A stretch of DNA of 64,000 nucleotides from Penicillium oxalicum (GCF_001723175.1 NC_064656.1:1178001-1242000), one strand, 5' to 3'; numbered from the stretch's first letter, positions 35,801 through 49,513 are shown. A program made the numbers and translations. The notes: generated from the sequence alone by a model not told the origin.

Positions 35801-35972
35801 TGCTCAGGGCAGCAGCGCTGGAGGTAGAGCCACGGCGGCCATCGCGGGCAGTCGAAATGTAGCGGTTGAGAGCTGAGTACTCATCGAGGCTGCCGTCGTT
35901 CACATCACCGGCATCGCGGTGACGATCGCCGTTCTCGACGTCGGGAGCATAGGAGATCCTCCGCTCCGCCAT
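32876..35972 (-). CDS. pmaA: Plasma-membrane H+-ATPase, P-type (PMA1/PmaA), one apparent frameshift
   Basis: Exon 1 is 35573-35972 and exon 2 is 32876-35453, with a 119-nt phase-1 intron restoring PILYVMELAVLLAAGLRDWID. The product would be about 992 aa, normal for fungal P3A pumps. The phosphorylation site CSDKTGTLT, the TGES loop, KGAPK in the nucleotide pocket and GDGVNDAPSLKKADCGIA are all present. The C-terminal regulatory tail has HEVDREGKSRYTLG. The pump extrudes protons using ATP and energises nutrient uptake. Around 33,711-33,716 one base is missing: IVFLAP is followed in the wrong frame, while GLSTIVDAIKLARQIFQRMK continues in the next frame. The gene is essential in fungi studied, so a base-calling deletion in a C/G run is the simplest reading. 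Strong codon bias indicates high expression. Confidence 0.96.
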
Positions 35973-36127
35973 TGTTGCTGTTGCTTCGGCTCACAAAGCT
36001 TCGGAACCCAACGATCTGAGCAGATGCAATGACACCAACACACAATGGCAGGGATGGCGTGAGACGGAATAGTCCTATGAAGGGAAGAGAAAAAAAGGAA
36101 AGGAGGACGAGGGTGGACGGGGACAAC

Positions 36128-36133
36128 TTTATA
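36128..36133 (-). promoter_or_regulatory. Possible TATA element of pmaA
   Basis: TATAAA on the minus strand lies about 156 bp upstream of the pmaA ATG, with pyrimidine-rich sequence between it and the start. Position and sequence are the only support. Confidence 0.35.
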
Positions 36134-37147
36134 ACACCTCTGAGGGGGGGTTGTGGGAAGGGTTTGGAAAGAGGCGTGCGAGGAACCTGAGGGAACGGAC
36201 ACCAGTGTGGATAATGGGGCCTTTTTCTGTGAGGGAAATAGGAAATGGGAAAAAAAAAAGAAAAAAGAAAAAGCGCAGAAATGAATTAACTGGATTTCTT
36301 TTTCTTTTTTTTCCCTGGGACCCGAAAAAAGTCTGAAATGGCACACTTCCCAATGAGGATTAGTCGCGGATGGGATAGGGAAAGCAGGAAAAATTAAAAA
36401 ATAAAAAACAGAGGTATGGTATTTGACCAGAAAACTGGGTTACCGCCGGCCCTGGTTACTATGGGGGCCCGGCTTGGTTGCTGGGGCATACCATTGTACT
36501 GAGGACGGGGCTCGTCCACTCAACGCCCAGCACCGCTTGCGGTACCTGATACTCTAATCTTGCTGCCAAGTCTCGATAACTTTCCCTGCGTGCCTCCCTT
36601 GCCCAAGTGCCAAGATCCCATCACGTATTTGATCTGCCCAGAGGTCTGATCCAGCGTGGGGAGAGAAGCCTTGGCCGATGGGAAGGGGGCGGGGGGAGGA
36701 AGGCAAGAATAGATCGGTTCTGATGCCTGTCTCAATGCAGACCATGTCCTTTGCACCCTCCGTTGGCCCATCTCCCAGTATGTCTGCGTGAGGTTCTTCT
36801 ACGATACCTGCGCGTCGCCGGCACGTCAGTGAGCACGAGTTCGCGCTCGGAGAAAGCAGACCGAGAGCAGCCACTGACACCCACACTGTGTCCGATTGGG
36901 TCGGCTGAGTGGATTTGGTAACCGTATTAGGCTTAGTGTGGTGAATCATAACATCCATGATACCACTCACGGTATCGCACCGAAACCGTTGTGGGAGAGC
37001 ACTAGACCTTTTGTGGGATAGGCGAAGACGAGTGAGCCAGAAGGGAAAAGAAAAGGGAAAAAAAAATTCAGACTCTTCTGGTCCGCGACCGGCACTGGTC
37101 TGCCGAGTACCACACGAGAGATGTCCTCAGTAACAAAAGCAGTAACA

Positions 37148-37197
37148 TCGGTACAGTCGGTACAGTCGGTAAGGTCGGTACAATCGGTACAGTCGGG
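37148..37197 (+). repeat. 9-mer tandem array, about 5.5 copies
   Basis: The unit is TCGGTACAG, with variants TCGGTAAGG and TCGGTACAA. The copies are contiguous, so the array looks like recent slippage. Confidence 0.9.
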
Positions 37198-38586
37198 TGG
37201 ACTCGGTGTCCCAGACTGCTCAGGGCTACCATACTGTCTGTACTTTGTATCACACAGGGCAAATCTACCCGCTGAGACGCTGATAATTACTTGTTCGGAC
37301 TACCCTCACGGAGTCTTCGCCAAGTGCGGTGTTCCCCAGCTGCTTCCAGCTTGACTATGCGCGATTTTCTCTGGGGGGGGGCGCGTGTGGGATAGCGAAA
37401 TCAGAGGGTGGTAATCTCCCATCCTGCCCCCCTCCAGACTTTTCTCTTCCCCCCAGACGAATGGATAAGAGATTGGAGTATTTGGCACGACTAATGCAAT
37501 TGAAAAGGTTCATTAAAATCAACGTAAAAAAAACCTCCAAAAAAAAGGGCCTTTTCCCTAATCGCTCGTGAATCAGAAATTTGCCCGTTCTATCCGAGAT
37601 GGATGGAGATATGATATGTCTGTACCTGAAGGATAGTTGTTTGTACCTCACTGTGAGGACCATTGGCACCTGAAAAGGCGTGCATGATTGTAATTTTCTG
37701 CCTGGGACGGTGGATATGACGCCGGTTTCCAATGGTGCAGAGGCTCCCCTTCAGTGCTCTGAGATATCAGTCAGGGACTGTAGCGGGAGCACTCGTCTGA
37801 TCATGCATACATGTATTGATCAAATATTCGACGATCCCCTCCACGCCGTCGCACTCTACCAGGTCACGAGGCAGTAGGCATGAGTCTCTATGGATGTCCA
37901 TGATCTGACAGTCTCAGGTGTCTAGACGGACACTCGGTCAACGTGGATCCCAAAGCTTTTACCCACGATTTAAGACAAAAGACTGGCGATGGAAGCATCT
38001 CTACATACTCGTCATGGAAGGCGTTAGAGTAGCCTCGTCGGTCAGTCCAGCAAATGCAGGCAGATCATCAGCAGTGAAAGGCCCTCAGCGGTCTTCTCAC
38101 CCTCACCCTCGCCACGGTCATATTCCATCCATTTGAATCCATTTCTCCAGTCAAGCAAGGTGGTGAACCTCGCCAAATTTCCACCGATGCATCGCCCAAG
38201 TTGCCGTTTTTCTCTTTACGTCTATTGACGCTCCATTTTTGCCCCTGGTTCCAGATTGGACTCGGCCCTGGAACTCTGATCATGCATACAGCAACCTCTC
38301 TGACGGGAACAACGTGGCTACACCGCACGTTTTGGGGATTTGCCCCAGAAAACGGAAACTTGTGGATGAGGTCGGATCCAATGTTGAGATGGTTTCTTGT
38401 TGTTGTTCCCTTTCCAGCGTCTCTGCGCTCGGCATGATCCAGACCGGCCATATCTTCATTTCTCTCCTCTCCACGCCACCCCGTCTTTCCCGACCGAATT
38501 CTCCAAACATTGAACTGGGCATGGTCGGAGACCTCACTCGGACCAAGGCCGGAACCAGCCAAGACCACGCCCAAGGGCAACGATCG

Positions 38587-38609
38587 CCCCCCCCCCCCCC
38601 CCCCCCCCC
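38587..38609 (+). repeat. 23-base C homopolymer followed by CT repeat
   Basis: This is an uninterrupted C run leading directly into TCTCTCTC. The length is uncertain. Confidence 0.9.
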
Positions 38610-41600
38610 TCTCTCTCACACTCACTTGTGGGAGGTGTATTCGAGGCCAGCCGTTTGCTTTTCTTCCCTCAGGCTCACTCCGACGAGTCGATAGTGTGGC
38701 ACTCGGGATGGTATGCGTCGCCTTGAGGAGGACACCGGCATGACCTCACATCCATTCGCACCGACGACCCGGATTCAGTGCTGCAATGGCGCACTGTCTC
38801 ATTCTCTACGTCAAAGGAGAACGAGTGCGCGATCGCGGTTCTTTTCTCTTTCCTCCCTAGTGAGCGCCAAAGCATCCCGTTACTGAGAATTAGTTAGCAA
38901 TGTGTCGAATGTCACCATGTGGCCACAGTAAGTCATGAAGGTACCAGTCGCCATCAATCATCATGTTCCAATCCACACGAGGCTGGAGCTTCCTACTCAA
39001 GATTAGTACCAAAGAAGATCATTATGTCACTAGGTCGACCGTTTTTTTTCCCCCTTTGTTTTTTTGTTTTTCACTTCCCCCTCCATCTTTAGCGATAAAG
39101 TACATAGGTCAACTCGAGATGGAGGAATCGCTGTTCAAAAATAATGTCTTTTTTTTTTCCATCAACACATCCCCGCGGAGAGCCATTCACCCTCTTCTTC
39201 ACAATCCTCGAGGATCCAGACAGTCGCATCCACCTGTCCCGACTAGTGCGCCCGTGGCCCTCCCTGCGTATCTCACTAACCATGGGCGATCGTTGCCCTC
39301 CCAGAGTCTCCACGAGCCCGGCGAGGCCAACGCGGCCAACGAAGCGACCGAGTCCGAAGCGTCATTTTATTTGGGCCTCCGTGAGTGGCCAGGCTGACCG
39401 GGCACGACTCCGCCCGCGCCAGCCCGACTTCGTCTGGAAGGACCCGGATACGCACCCAATCAGACGCGTCCGGTGTGGCCGATGATTTCATCGTCTGGAT
39501 AGATCGGCGCACACGCGGATTCGGGTCTGACGCTCAACGTGCGAGTTTTTCCTCTTTTGGGGGAGTCAAAAGGTCGGCGGCGCCAGCGTAAATAATATGA
39601 CCCTCCACAACGATAATCAGGACTACCGATGGGTGTCACTTCCCTTGTAGCAGGTACCGAGGGATCTGAGAGCTGAGAGTCAAGCCACTCAGAGTCGTGA
39701 CTAGTGACCGAGTCAGGGTGTTTTTTGATCCCAGTTGCGGTAGCGGCAGCGAGTCACCTCACTTGTTCCCGACTCTGGATCACTAGGGAAAATGAGCGGT
39801 CTCGTGAGGTTGCACGGTTCCTGCAATGACATGACGGCGGCTGCAAGGCTTTGCGTCGAAGTGTACATTCAAGTCAAGTTGTCCCTAGGGCCACCCGTAC
39901 GCGAAGGTTTCGGCTGGCGTACGCCGGCGACAACAGACTCCCTCATTCGAGATGGTCATGCCGGTCTATCAATTCAGCGTCCCGGCTGATCCGCCAAACC
40001 TGGTCCCAATTCGAGAAGGGAAAAAAAAATGAGGCTCCATCCATTTTCGCATGTCCACAAGCGAGAGAGAAGTTGGCCGAGCTGGTGCCGAACGGCCCGG
40101 CAGGAGGTCAAGATCTGTACTCGTCCATCGGTATATTCTCTTCGGTCATTTCAACGCCCCATCGATCATCGCTCTACAACGGAAAGGGAGGTAGCAAAGG
40201 CAGAGTAAGCGAAATCCTATAAAATCAAGCGCCGGGGAAGGTGGCGTTGGCGCCCGCTAGGCCTCCGAAAGAACCACCAGAGGAGGATGCATAGACCTTA
40301 TTCCAGCAGACGGGAAAAAACTCTCACGCTGACATGTCATGACCTGAGATGACATGGTGCACACCAAAGGAATTGCAAGCCATCCAACACGGATGATGCG
40401 CATCCAGTTCACCAGACCGTCTGCTAAGCATCGCGACAACCTCGCCTACGTTCTGCGATTGGTGCTCTCTCCACCTTTTGGGGCCCCCTCCATCCAAACC
40501 CTGTAGGGCCAGCGCAACTCAATTCAAGCCCTGTCCATTTTGATCCAACCACAACTCGGCTTCCACGTACAAAGTTGCACACTGCACGTGTATGGCAGTT
40601 CTCATGTGGTCCTCCCCCCAGTAGAAATAGGCCCACTCTGTGCTACCGAGCGAATGATGGAAAATTCGAAGTCAAGGTTTTCCTCTCCAGCTGGTCCCTA
40701 GGATATCATCCATTTTCTTCCAACAGGACAATCTGTGAGTACTGCTGTCTACCCCCTCGTGATGAAAAAGCATGTTTGATCCATGATAAGCAAGACTTGA
40801 TTCCTTTTCTGGAGGTGAATCCCCCGCTCTCCTTTTTTTTCCTTTGATTGACATCCGGTCTTTGCCAGAGGTGGTGTCATGGGGAGCGGGTGTCGAACCA
40901 TCGGCACGGTGGTTTACCAACATGGATGGATCTTGGCAGTACTGGGACGAGGTCACTGGTGGAACTTGGGCGGCTGAAGCGGTACACTCTGGGTGACACC
41001 TTGAACGGCGCCACAAACATGATCAATCTGCTCAAAAAATGGTCTATAGATGATGCACTACGTATTTGGACCCGATGCCCAGAGCCCTGTCGAGACTAGA
41101 ATCTCGCCCTTGACGTTCAGAAAAAGGAAAAAGGAGTGCCTCAACTTTCAGTAACGTAGGTATGATGTACCATGATGATGATATGATCGCTTTGATCGCC
41201 GCCCAGACCCGGTGCCTTTGCACATTTGCTCTGCTGTGTCCGTCCGGTCCGACGCGACAAACCACCAAACCTGAGGCACCTGAGGCAGCACACACATTCA
41301 TTAGCCTGCCGCTGTACATACACCATCACACCCACGCACAGAGGTAGCAGTACTACACTGGTGACCATTAGCCACTGACTAGTAGTCAGTGACTACTACC
41401 CAGCAACTACTACCTATGCACCTTTCTTCCACACCCATCATACCCGATCTCTCTTCCTCCAAATTAACCATCAATCGAGCATCTGAGTCCCCATCTCCAA
41501 ATGTATATAAATCCGTACCGAATTGGCGACTCGTCTTTCCCTATGACCCTTCGTCCGAAACCTCGCTCCGGTGAGGACGGCAGCTCAAACGGGACAAGAC

Positions 41601-41861
41601 AAAGTCGTCAATCCAATCGCAACCCTCCAAGTCGAGGGGGACAGATCCGCATGTGTACAGGAGCTTGTTTCGGGTTCGCTTGATAGGTGACTTATTTCCA
41701 GCACCCGCCCCCAAGCCAAGTGGGCCGGTCTATCTCCTGAGCGCGGCAGACGGAAATTGGCTTTCGAAGGCGGGAGATCCAATCCCCCCCCCCCCCCCAT
41801 TCACGGGAGAAGGGGAAGAGGAGACGGGAGACCGTGAGGGACAGAAAGAGATGGTCGAATT

Positions 41862-41903
41862 AGCTCTAGCTCTAGCTCTAACCCTGGCTCTTGCTCTAGC
41901 TTC
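41862..41903 (+). repeat. Degenerate hexamer array, seven units
   Basis: The units are AGCTCT three times, then AACCCT, GGCTCT, TGCTCT and AGCTTC. The AACCCT unit resembles a single telomere-type hexamer but is one variant in an internal array. Confidence 0.85.
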
Positions 41904-44900
41904 TTGGTTTGAAAGTTCTGACTTTGGACCTTGATTGACGGCTACGACTTGCTCTGTTCAGTAGGCCGATGGGATTTGATCTAATGCGTCGTGGTGGAGT
42001 GAGGTTTTCTTGAAAGGGGAGAAAGGACTATCATGTCTACTTTATTACCAATGATATTCCGATAGTGAACCCGAGTTGACGCGAATGCCCATGAACTACT
42101 CGTTACAGACCTATATCCATCCATATGGATTATCGGATACACCCCTTCGTGGATATTTTGGAATGTCCGTGATATGGCCCGTGCAGGATCATAAAAACGA
42201 CAACATATCATCCATAGACATGTTTCCGCTTCTCCAGCAGCACGCTTTCCAAGATCCTTTTTTCCCATTCCTTCTCAAGAGAAACAAAGGTAAGCTCCCC
42301 TCGGCCGGCTTCAGAGCTCACGCGACAGCCTAAGAACTGTACTGTACCTAGATCTCTAACCGTAGTATCGCTATAGGTACATCCCGCCTGGATCATCCCA
42401 CCCCTGCAGGTCTATATTCCCCCCTACCCATGCGTAATCTTCAATGCTTATAAGAGCGATGGAGGCAACGCTTCGTCCTCCAGGGACCCCGTGCGAGCGA
42501 TTGGGGGATTCTCGGGGGGCAAATTGAGTTACGATCCTTTCTCCGGGGGAGGGACCGTACTGTAGTTCGTATCTCCCTTTCCACTCCCCCCCCCCCCTTT
42601 TTTTGGGGTCAGTGTTGCTCCTCTTGCTGTCCGATATTTCCGAGGGGGGCTGCTCTGGCGGTCTCCGGTCGGAGTTGGGGGGGAGGGGGTGACTGAGTTG
42701 CTGATGACTGCATGAGGGTAAGAGGTCTATGGTTCCTCGGGCTGCGTTTGTCACTGCATACCTTGCAGTGCATAATACGTGGTCGAGTCCGAGATTATGC
42801 CAGAGATGGGGAGGGATTTTTCTTAGAAATTGCTTTCTTTGACACCTCGGCAGACAATCATCTCGAAGATACAAGATGTGGGTATCTTTGTGTTTTTTTC
42901 CTTTCCCAAGTCTGGTGTGGTGGTTACAGTATGAAAGTGCTGAAGTATTTCCCGTCCTGTCATTCGTCACCAAGGATTCTGTTTCGGTCTTAGTCAAATC
43001 GATAGTCCAAAAAAAAAGAAACAAGGGCCAGTGCTTCAAATGATCATCCGAGTTGATCGCGGGCTCCTACAGAACCGTCAAACTACCTTTACTGTTGCTT
43101 TTGTTTTCGTTTTTGGCGTGTGAATTCTCTCAAGTTATGTATTTCTTTAATGCTATATCCAAACGGATAATATCATCCAGTCCAAGACCAAGATCCAGAA
43201 GAGGAGAGAAAGGGAGCCGCAATTGAACCATTGAAGAAAGAGGAAAAGTGGAGTTCGTGGACGTGGCAGCAGACCAGTCATGATCCTCCCCTCCCCCCAG
43301 CATCTCATCCCATCCCATCCAGACCCGTCATACATGGTATTCCAATTCCACCGCGTCTTCTATCCAGTCTGTCCGTCTCTTCCTCGATCTCGCTTCGACC
43401 GCACCTGAAAGAAGAAACTTGACCGGCGATGGAGATGGAGCCTCGACGGCGGAGTCCGCTTATCGTGTGGACGGGAGGAGGACATTGGAGTCGTGTCGCG
43501 CGGTCCACACTATGTTTCAATACGCTAAGCTACATCTACACGGGGAGTGAGTGGTACGAGGATTTGATTGTCAGGTACATTTCAGTGCCGTTCTGCAATC
43601 CATGTGGACGGAGGTATCAAATTGGAGACGGACGAACAGGGAGACACGACGAAAGAGAGAAGAGAAAGCAAAAAATAAAAGTGGAGAGCTCTCTGGTGAG
43701 CTCCAGCTGTGGCAGCGGTAGACCCCTCGGTCTGGATGGACTCCCCGGCACGCATTACCCGCGCCAGAAGGACAAACTTACAGCTTGTGGACGCGGGACT
43801 GGAGAGGTGTGCAGACGGAAAAAGGATACAGGAGTGGAGTCGCCCGAGATGGAGATTACTACCAAGTCGAGTCCGGCGCCAAATGGGTCAGGTACAAGTC
43901 CGGAAGCATATGCAGCGGGAGTTTCATGATCGTGAGGATAATTCCAGTCGTCCGGATGGACTAAAGGGATGACGAGATTTATTTTTAGGGGGGAGGTTGA
44001 GGAAATTGGTGTCTTCAAGGCCAACCTTGGAGCTAGATGGAGGTCAATTCCCTCTTTTGGAGGGAGAGGTTTGGGAGGATCGACGGGATTCAACTGAGAG
44101 CGTCAGGAATGAGGAACTGCTCACTGCTCTTGATCATGATTTCCCGATGACCTTGGTCCATCGTGAATCGTACATACTTTTTTTTTTTGGTAAACTTTGT
44201 AGCTGTGGAATTCGAATCCAGCGCCGGATGAACATCAAGGTCAATTCGTTGAAAGTGACATACTGTACCAATATGAAAAGCCCAAGCTACATGTGAATGG
44301 TGTCAAAGGGACAAAACACAGAGATCAAGAACGATTGCTGATTCTCCACCGTTGTTCCGTGGAACGGCTTCAAATAGGTGGAAAACTAGCAGTGTAGCGT
44401 TCCATATGTGATGCCAGCTCCAGCGCCCAGTCCAGGAAGCCAGTCGGTTTCCCGACACGCCGTGGGCTATAAGGATACCACCGTTCGCGCAGACCTGTGC
44501 TATTCAAAACTGCGGAAGCCTGCTGAATCTCATCAAGCTCCTTCTTTCAGAGAATCTAGATTCCACCGGGAAGATCTGAGATTTCCGATCTCATTCCCAC
44601 CCGACATTCTTCGAACCGGGGGCAAGCATGTACCAGTCTGCGATCTCCCCCCGCCTCCCGAAACCATCCACCTCGACGAAGATTCAAGGACGTCTGACCG
44701 ATGCAGAGGTTCACAGGCTACGCTGCATAAATACGAAATCAGCATAGAATGCATCTCGAAAGGACCCTCGTCTGAAAATACCCCCCCCCCCCCAAAATGG
44801 ATGAACTAGACCAAAGTAACCACGACAAGTTCTACAAGACGACAAGATCATGCTCGATTCAACGATGAAACGAAAGAGCGCCGCCTGGGTCTTGGGGATC

Positions 44901-44916
44901 CTCCAACTCAAGCTGC

Positions 44917-44946
44917 GCATCGCATCGCATTGCATTGCATCACATC
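44917..44946 (+). repeat. Pentamer array, six units
   Basis: The units are GCATC, GCATC, GCATT, GCATT, GCATC and ACATC in register. It is a simple slippage repeat in non-coding sequence. Confidence 0.85.
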
Positions 44947-45097
44947 ACCGCGACCGTTGCGATGGAACACCCTCGGACGCATGGATGAGGCGCATCCCGA
45001 ATCACGGTGCAACTCGATCATCCCCGGGCGCAAGGATCGTTTAGTGTCCGTTCCACCTTCTTCTACGCAGCCGATATCGCGGATCAAGTCCGAAAGA

Positions 45098-45140
45098 CTC
45101 CTCTCTCTTTTTTCTTTCTCTCTCTCTCTCTCTCTCCCTC
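45098..45140 (+). repeat. 43-base polypyrimidine / CT microsatellite
   Basis: Only C and T occur for 43 bases, largely as CT dinucleotides. A complementary GA/GC dinucleotide tract follows at about 45,185-45,221, so the two could pair across a loop of about 45 bases. Confidence 0.85.
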
Positions 45141-45184
45141 GCTGGGTCAGGAAACTGCACCCTGCTACGCACACGCGCACCCAC

Positions 45185-45221
45185 AGAGAGAGAGGGAGGG
45201 AGCGCGCGCGCGAGAGAGAGG
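45185..45221 (+). repeat. AG/GC dinucleotide tract
   Basis: AG repeats and GGGAGGGAG lead into GCGCGCGCG and back to AG repeats. It is partly complementary to the CT tract just upstream. Confidence 0.8.
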
Positions 45222-48200
45222 TTGTGTGCTATTCGTGGACGACTTTGACACCGATGGGTTCAGTACAGTCCTTGAATGCCCCTTTTGACCAACAAATCCC
45301 AATGACTGGATGACACTTCTCTTTCCAACTCCCGGGCTTCCCCGATCAACAAAGATCACCCTGCATGACGCATTGCATCGGGACCACACGTCTAGCAACA
45401 TTCATCTTCACGTTGCGCTCATCCATTACTTGGCGGACCATTCTTACCCCCCCGGTGCCCCAGAGCATCTCCGAGTTGAGTCGGAGAAAACGGCAGAGGC
45501 CGTTTTGTTGCGTTTCGTCTACACGAGGTCTCCGGACCTTGTCATCCCGGTTCCTCAGCACGGGCGCATTTCATGCATGCAGATGAAAATCCCTCACGAC
45601 TTGGCTAACCTTCTTCTAGACCCGGGCCCAAAAATGTCCGGGGAAATACGGACAAAGCGTCAAGGCTTCTCTATCTGGTACTGATTCGATCATGATAGAA
45701 GAGTTGGGTTTTCTATGGTAGGCAAATTAAGGGAAAGGAAATTTTTAAATTTTCTTCGCATAGAGTTTTGTAATTGAATGGATCGCCTTGGGACGCCAAT
45801 CAAGCGCGAAAACACCGAATTGACTTTTCTTTTCTCTATCATCTTGACACTTTGGAGGAGAAATGATTTTTTTTTTGCCACGCCGGTCACCGCATGGCAA
45901 GACCATGAAGAAGATGGAGATGGACGATAGACCACCGCCAGGCTTGGCTTGGGGCACTTCCTCTCGAGGGCCAACGGGAGAGGATCGATCCCTTGTCCTC
46001 GTGCTCTCGGATTTCCATACGCGGGAAGAAGTCGATCTTTTCGAACCTTTTGCCGCGTTGGTTCGCCACCCGGAAAAAGACCCTGGACTTTCCTCGGTAC
46101 CTCCTGTCCTCTAAGACTTCGTAGAGGATAGTCAGCTCGATGGAGATGTGTATATGCCATCCATTGCACTGCACCCACATGGAAAAGGGAACCCTCCCCG
46201 AAGCCTGACAACCACGATCATTGTGTGAGTTAATTTATCTCCTCGGAACCCCCGTTCAAAAAGACAGGGACCGACCGTAGAACAAATGGGCTTGACAATG
46301 CATCCACAAATCCAAATCGAGTCTTGCCCGGCATCTCGTTCCGTCGAAAATGGTCGATCAAAACGCCCAAATGTCCTGTCAGACCGACTCGATCACCGAC
46401 TTTGAAGGAAAGTAACGGTACTCATCCACCCCCTACGGTCCTACGGTAGCCCTGAGACCCTGCAGGACCTGCTATACGCGTAGGTCCGAGGTAGTGGTAC
46501 AGTCATTTCCCTCCCCCGTCTATCCGGTCGGGTGTCTTTGCGCGTCGAGCAAGTCTGGAGGTGTCACTTTTGTTTCCCCAGTGGGGTCTCCAGAGTACTC
46601 CGTCCTTGTGGGTGGCGGGGGGAAGAGGAAGAGAGGGCATGAGACGTGGGACTAGAGCTACAGCTGTTCATCTCCAGTCTCTAGGCTTTTCGATCGCCTC
46701 GCCGTGCTATGTACCTGGCTGTTACTTTTTCTCTTTCTCTGTCTTTCTCTTCTTTTTCTCTCTGTCTCTAGCTCGAGCATCCCTCCCTTGATTCGTCCCA
46801 GGGGAACCACAAGCATTGTCAAAGAAAGAACACAAAAAAACGACCAAAGGACGGATGACCTAGATTCGCAGACCGACCGATGGGACGGATGAGCCGACCG
46901 AGACGAGACGACTTTGGAATTGAAGCCGACTCCGACTTGCCGACCGTCTCAAGCAGCATGGCCCGTGAATGCCATCAATCAACAGGTCAAGTTACAGAGG
47001 GGAAAAAAACATGTATTTTATTGACCAAAAAACACCGTCTCCTCAACTCACCGACACCCAATCTGCCTATCCCCTCCCAAAAAAGAATCCCAGACACATG
47101 TACCACTACAGAGACAGAGACACGTCCCCGGCGGGTTCATAGATGAATAGGTCAAGGTATCATGATCCAGTTCCCGGTATGTCCCCCATTCACTCACCTT
47201 CCACTCCCTCTACCCTCCTCCATACCTCCCACTGTACCTCCTCCCAAATTTGCCCCAAGTACTGTAGTGTCAAAAAAAAGGAAAGGGTGGAGTAGTAAAA
47301 AAAAACAACCGGACAAACCAAAGAGAAGAGGAAGAAGTAGACAAAGAACCGGAGAGCCCCTCCCTCCCTCCACCACTCACAGAGTTTTTTTAAACATTTT
47401 CCTCCTCCGAGTTTGGTCTCCAATTTTTTTTTTCTCCAGTCTTTTTGCGTCTTCCAGTTGGAGAGAGGCTCCAGGTGCCCGAGATCGGGATCGTCGGGAT
47501 GGGTTTTCTCGACGTTTTCCAGAAGCCTTCTATCTCCGGAGGGGGTTCCATGAGGGGATTCCATGGGTACGCTGCATGAGGATGGAGGCTGCTGTACGTG
47601 TCCTTTTTGCTGTACGACTGTACTTCTGCTTCTGGACCAGTAGTTACCTCATTTCCAGTACCGAGTGGGCATATCCTTTTGGGAGTGGGAGGGTGGTTTT
47701 TTTTTTACTTTTTTTTTTTCTCTCTAAATTTTTATCATCCCTCTTTTTATTGGAGGGCTCGTGATTACCCTTTTGGATTGAGAATGGCCTGCTTTACGCG
47801 TTTGCTGGTTATCGGGGACGATGGATCTTGATGGAAAATAGACCGTGGTACATCCAACTACACAGAGTGAAAAAAAAAAGTCAAAAAAGTATACTGTACA
47901 TCTTTCTTTTTTTGCGGGGACTACATAGGCGTCAATAGGGTCAAAAAACCGAGTAGTCCAGATATCCATGACTGATTCAATCTGTTTAATTGTCTTTGAA
48001 AGATCCATGTATATCCGACCTTTTTCTTCCCTTTTTCCTTTTAACTCGAGGTCCCGAGTACCATCTCATGTACACATGTACATATATGCAGGCAAGTCGG
48101 GCACAGAGAACAATGATACATATCAACCAGTTTAGAATTCCTCCCCTCCCTCCTTCCATGCTTCAAAATCAATCCTTGAATATTCATTCCCATCTGATCT

Positions 48201-48253
48201 ACCACTCAACCATCAGCGACAAACCAAAAACCAAAGTACTCTGAACTATCTCG

Positions 48254-48286
<33 letters not shown>
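48254..48286 (+). repeat. CT microsatellite
   Basis: This is pyrimidine-only for 33 bases, mostly CT repeats, ending at GCGGGGG. Confidence 0.85.
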
Positions 48287-49513
48287 GCGGGGGACAATTA
48301 GACAACGATGCTCTCAAACGGCACAACCCCAAAAAAACCCTCAAATCTCCCACGTCATTGATCCGCGGCGCCGGGGCGGGCTTATCGATGGCCCGTCCGT
48401 GGGCGTCACCCTCGCACCGGGAGAGAATAAGAAAAGCAAAAAAAGGGTCCGTGACTTGCATGGACCGGCACCGAACTACCGTCATCGCGCCCGACGTAGG
48501 TGATTCCAATTGGGCAATGGGTCTCTTGGGCTGTTGTCGTGGGACAAAAGAACATTCAAAATATGTATGGGGAGGAAGAGAGAGAGAGAGCTAGCTTGTA
48601 AAGAGTACTGTATGTAGAAGTATGTGCTACACCTCTTGTATCTACAAATGTACATCTGTTTGTACGTGTGCTTGTGTCTCGTCGACAATTGTGTCTCGCG
48701 AGAACAAACGAGCCAAAAAAAAACAGAAAGAAAACGAAAACGAAAAAGACCAAGTGAGAAATCTCGGGGATTATTGATTTCGGGTTCAAGGAAAATCGGT
48801 GGGTGATTTGTAGGGACGACTGGATCAATATGTGGGAGCTTCCCACGACAAAATCCCGTGGAGATGCAACACTACTCCTACAGTACTGTGTGCGTGTGTG
48901 TGTGTGCGCGGGTAAAAAGAGAGCGCGCGCGCCCCCAATCCAAAAAAGGGCAGCTTGTCCTGAAACAGTCCTGATACAAGTATTGTATTGTACTAGGGCT
49001 TTGCCTAAGTGCGGGAAAAAGAATGGGTCAAAAATACGAGCACGAGGTTGTGTACTTTCAATCCGGGCACAGGAACGAAGGGTGTCCCGAATAGGCCTAA
49101 GTCAATATTGCAGTACCGTACTAAGCTAATCCTTCTCGATCGAGTAAGAGTCCCTTTTCTGGAAGAGGGCATTGTCCAATGATGGCCTTGGGTTTCCCCC
49201 AGATCCACCGATAGAAACCTGAGAGGTGACTGGTCTGTGGATGGGATGACGGTGGAAAAAGAATCGGTGGTCCATCGGAGTGACCTATGATGAAGTCCGC
49301 CTTTGCTAAGTCAGCAACGGCTGCCGTTTTTTCCGTTTGCGCCCCGGAAAAAACAGGAACAGGAACAGGAACGGACGGGGGGAGAGAGAGAGAGAGTCAG
49401 GGACAGGGGACAGGCACGCAGGCTCAGGTACAGTAGTACAGACTACAGATGGACGAAATGCCGGTCTTGCCAGAGCAGGTTGCACCTATTTTGGACAGGA
49501 TGTCATTCTGGGT

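Larger units (their letters stand above)
35973..41100. other. Gene-poor region, part 1 (pmaA upstream)
   Basis: The first few hundred bases are the pmaA promoter, with polypyrimidine on the coding strand. The rest shows no exon I can support. It contains A-runs, a 9-mer tandem array at 37,148, a 23-base C run at 38,587 and many short frames that cross low-complexity sequence. Confidence 0.5.
41101..46500. other. Gene-poor region, part 2
   Basis: No protein gene is seen. It holds a hexamer array (41,862), a pentamer array (44,917), facing CT and GA tracts (45,098 and 45,185) and several C or G runs of 8-12. There is a TATATAAAT at about 41,512, but no downstream exon follows it convincingly. 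Confidence 0.5.

Noticed and set aside
41880..41885. Telomere-like CTAACCCT within the hexamer array
   Set aside because: Only one unit matches, neighbouring units are AGCTCT variants, and the array is internal.
44196..44235. T-arm-like TTCGAATCC
   Set aside because: No acceptor stem pairs with it and the preceding 50 bases do not fold as a tRNA on either strand.
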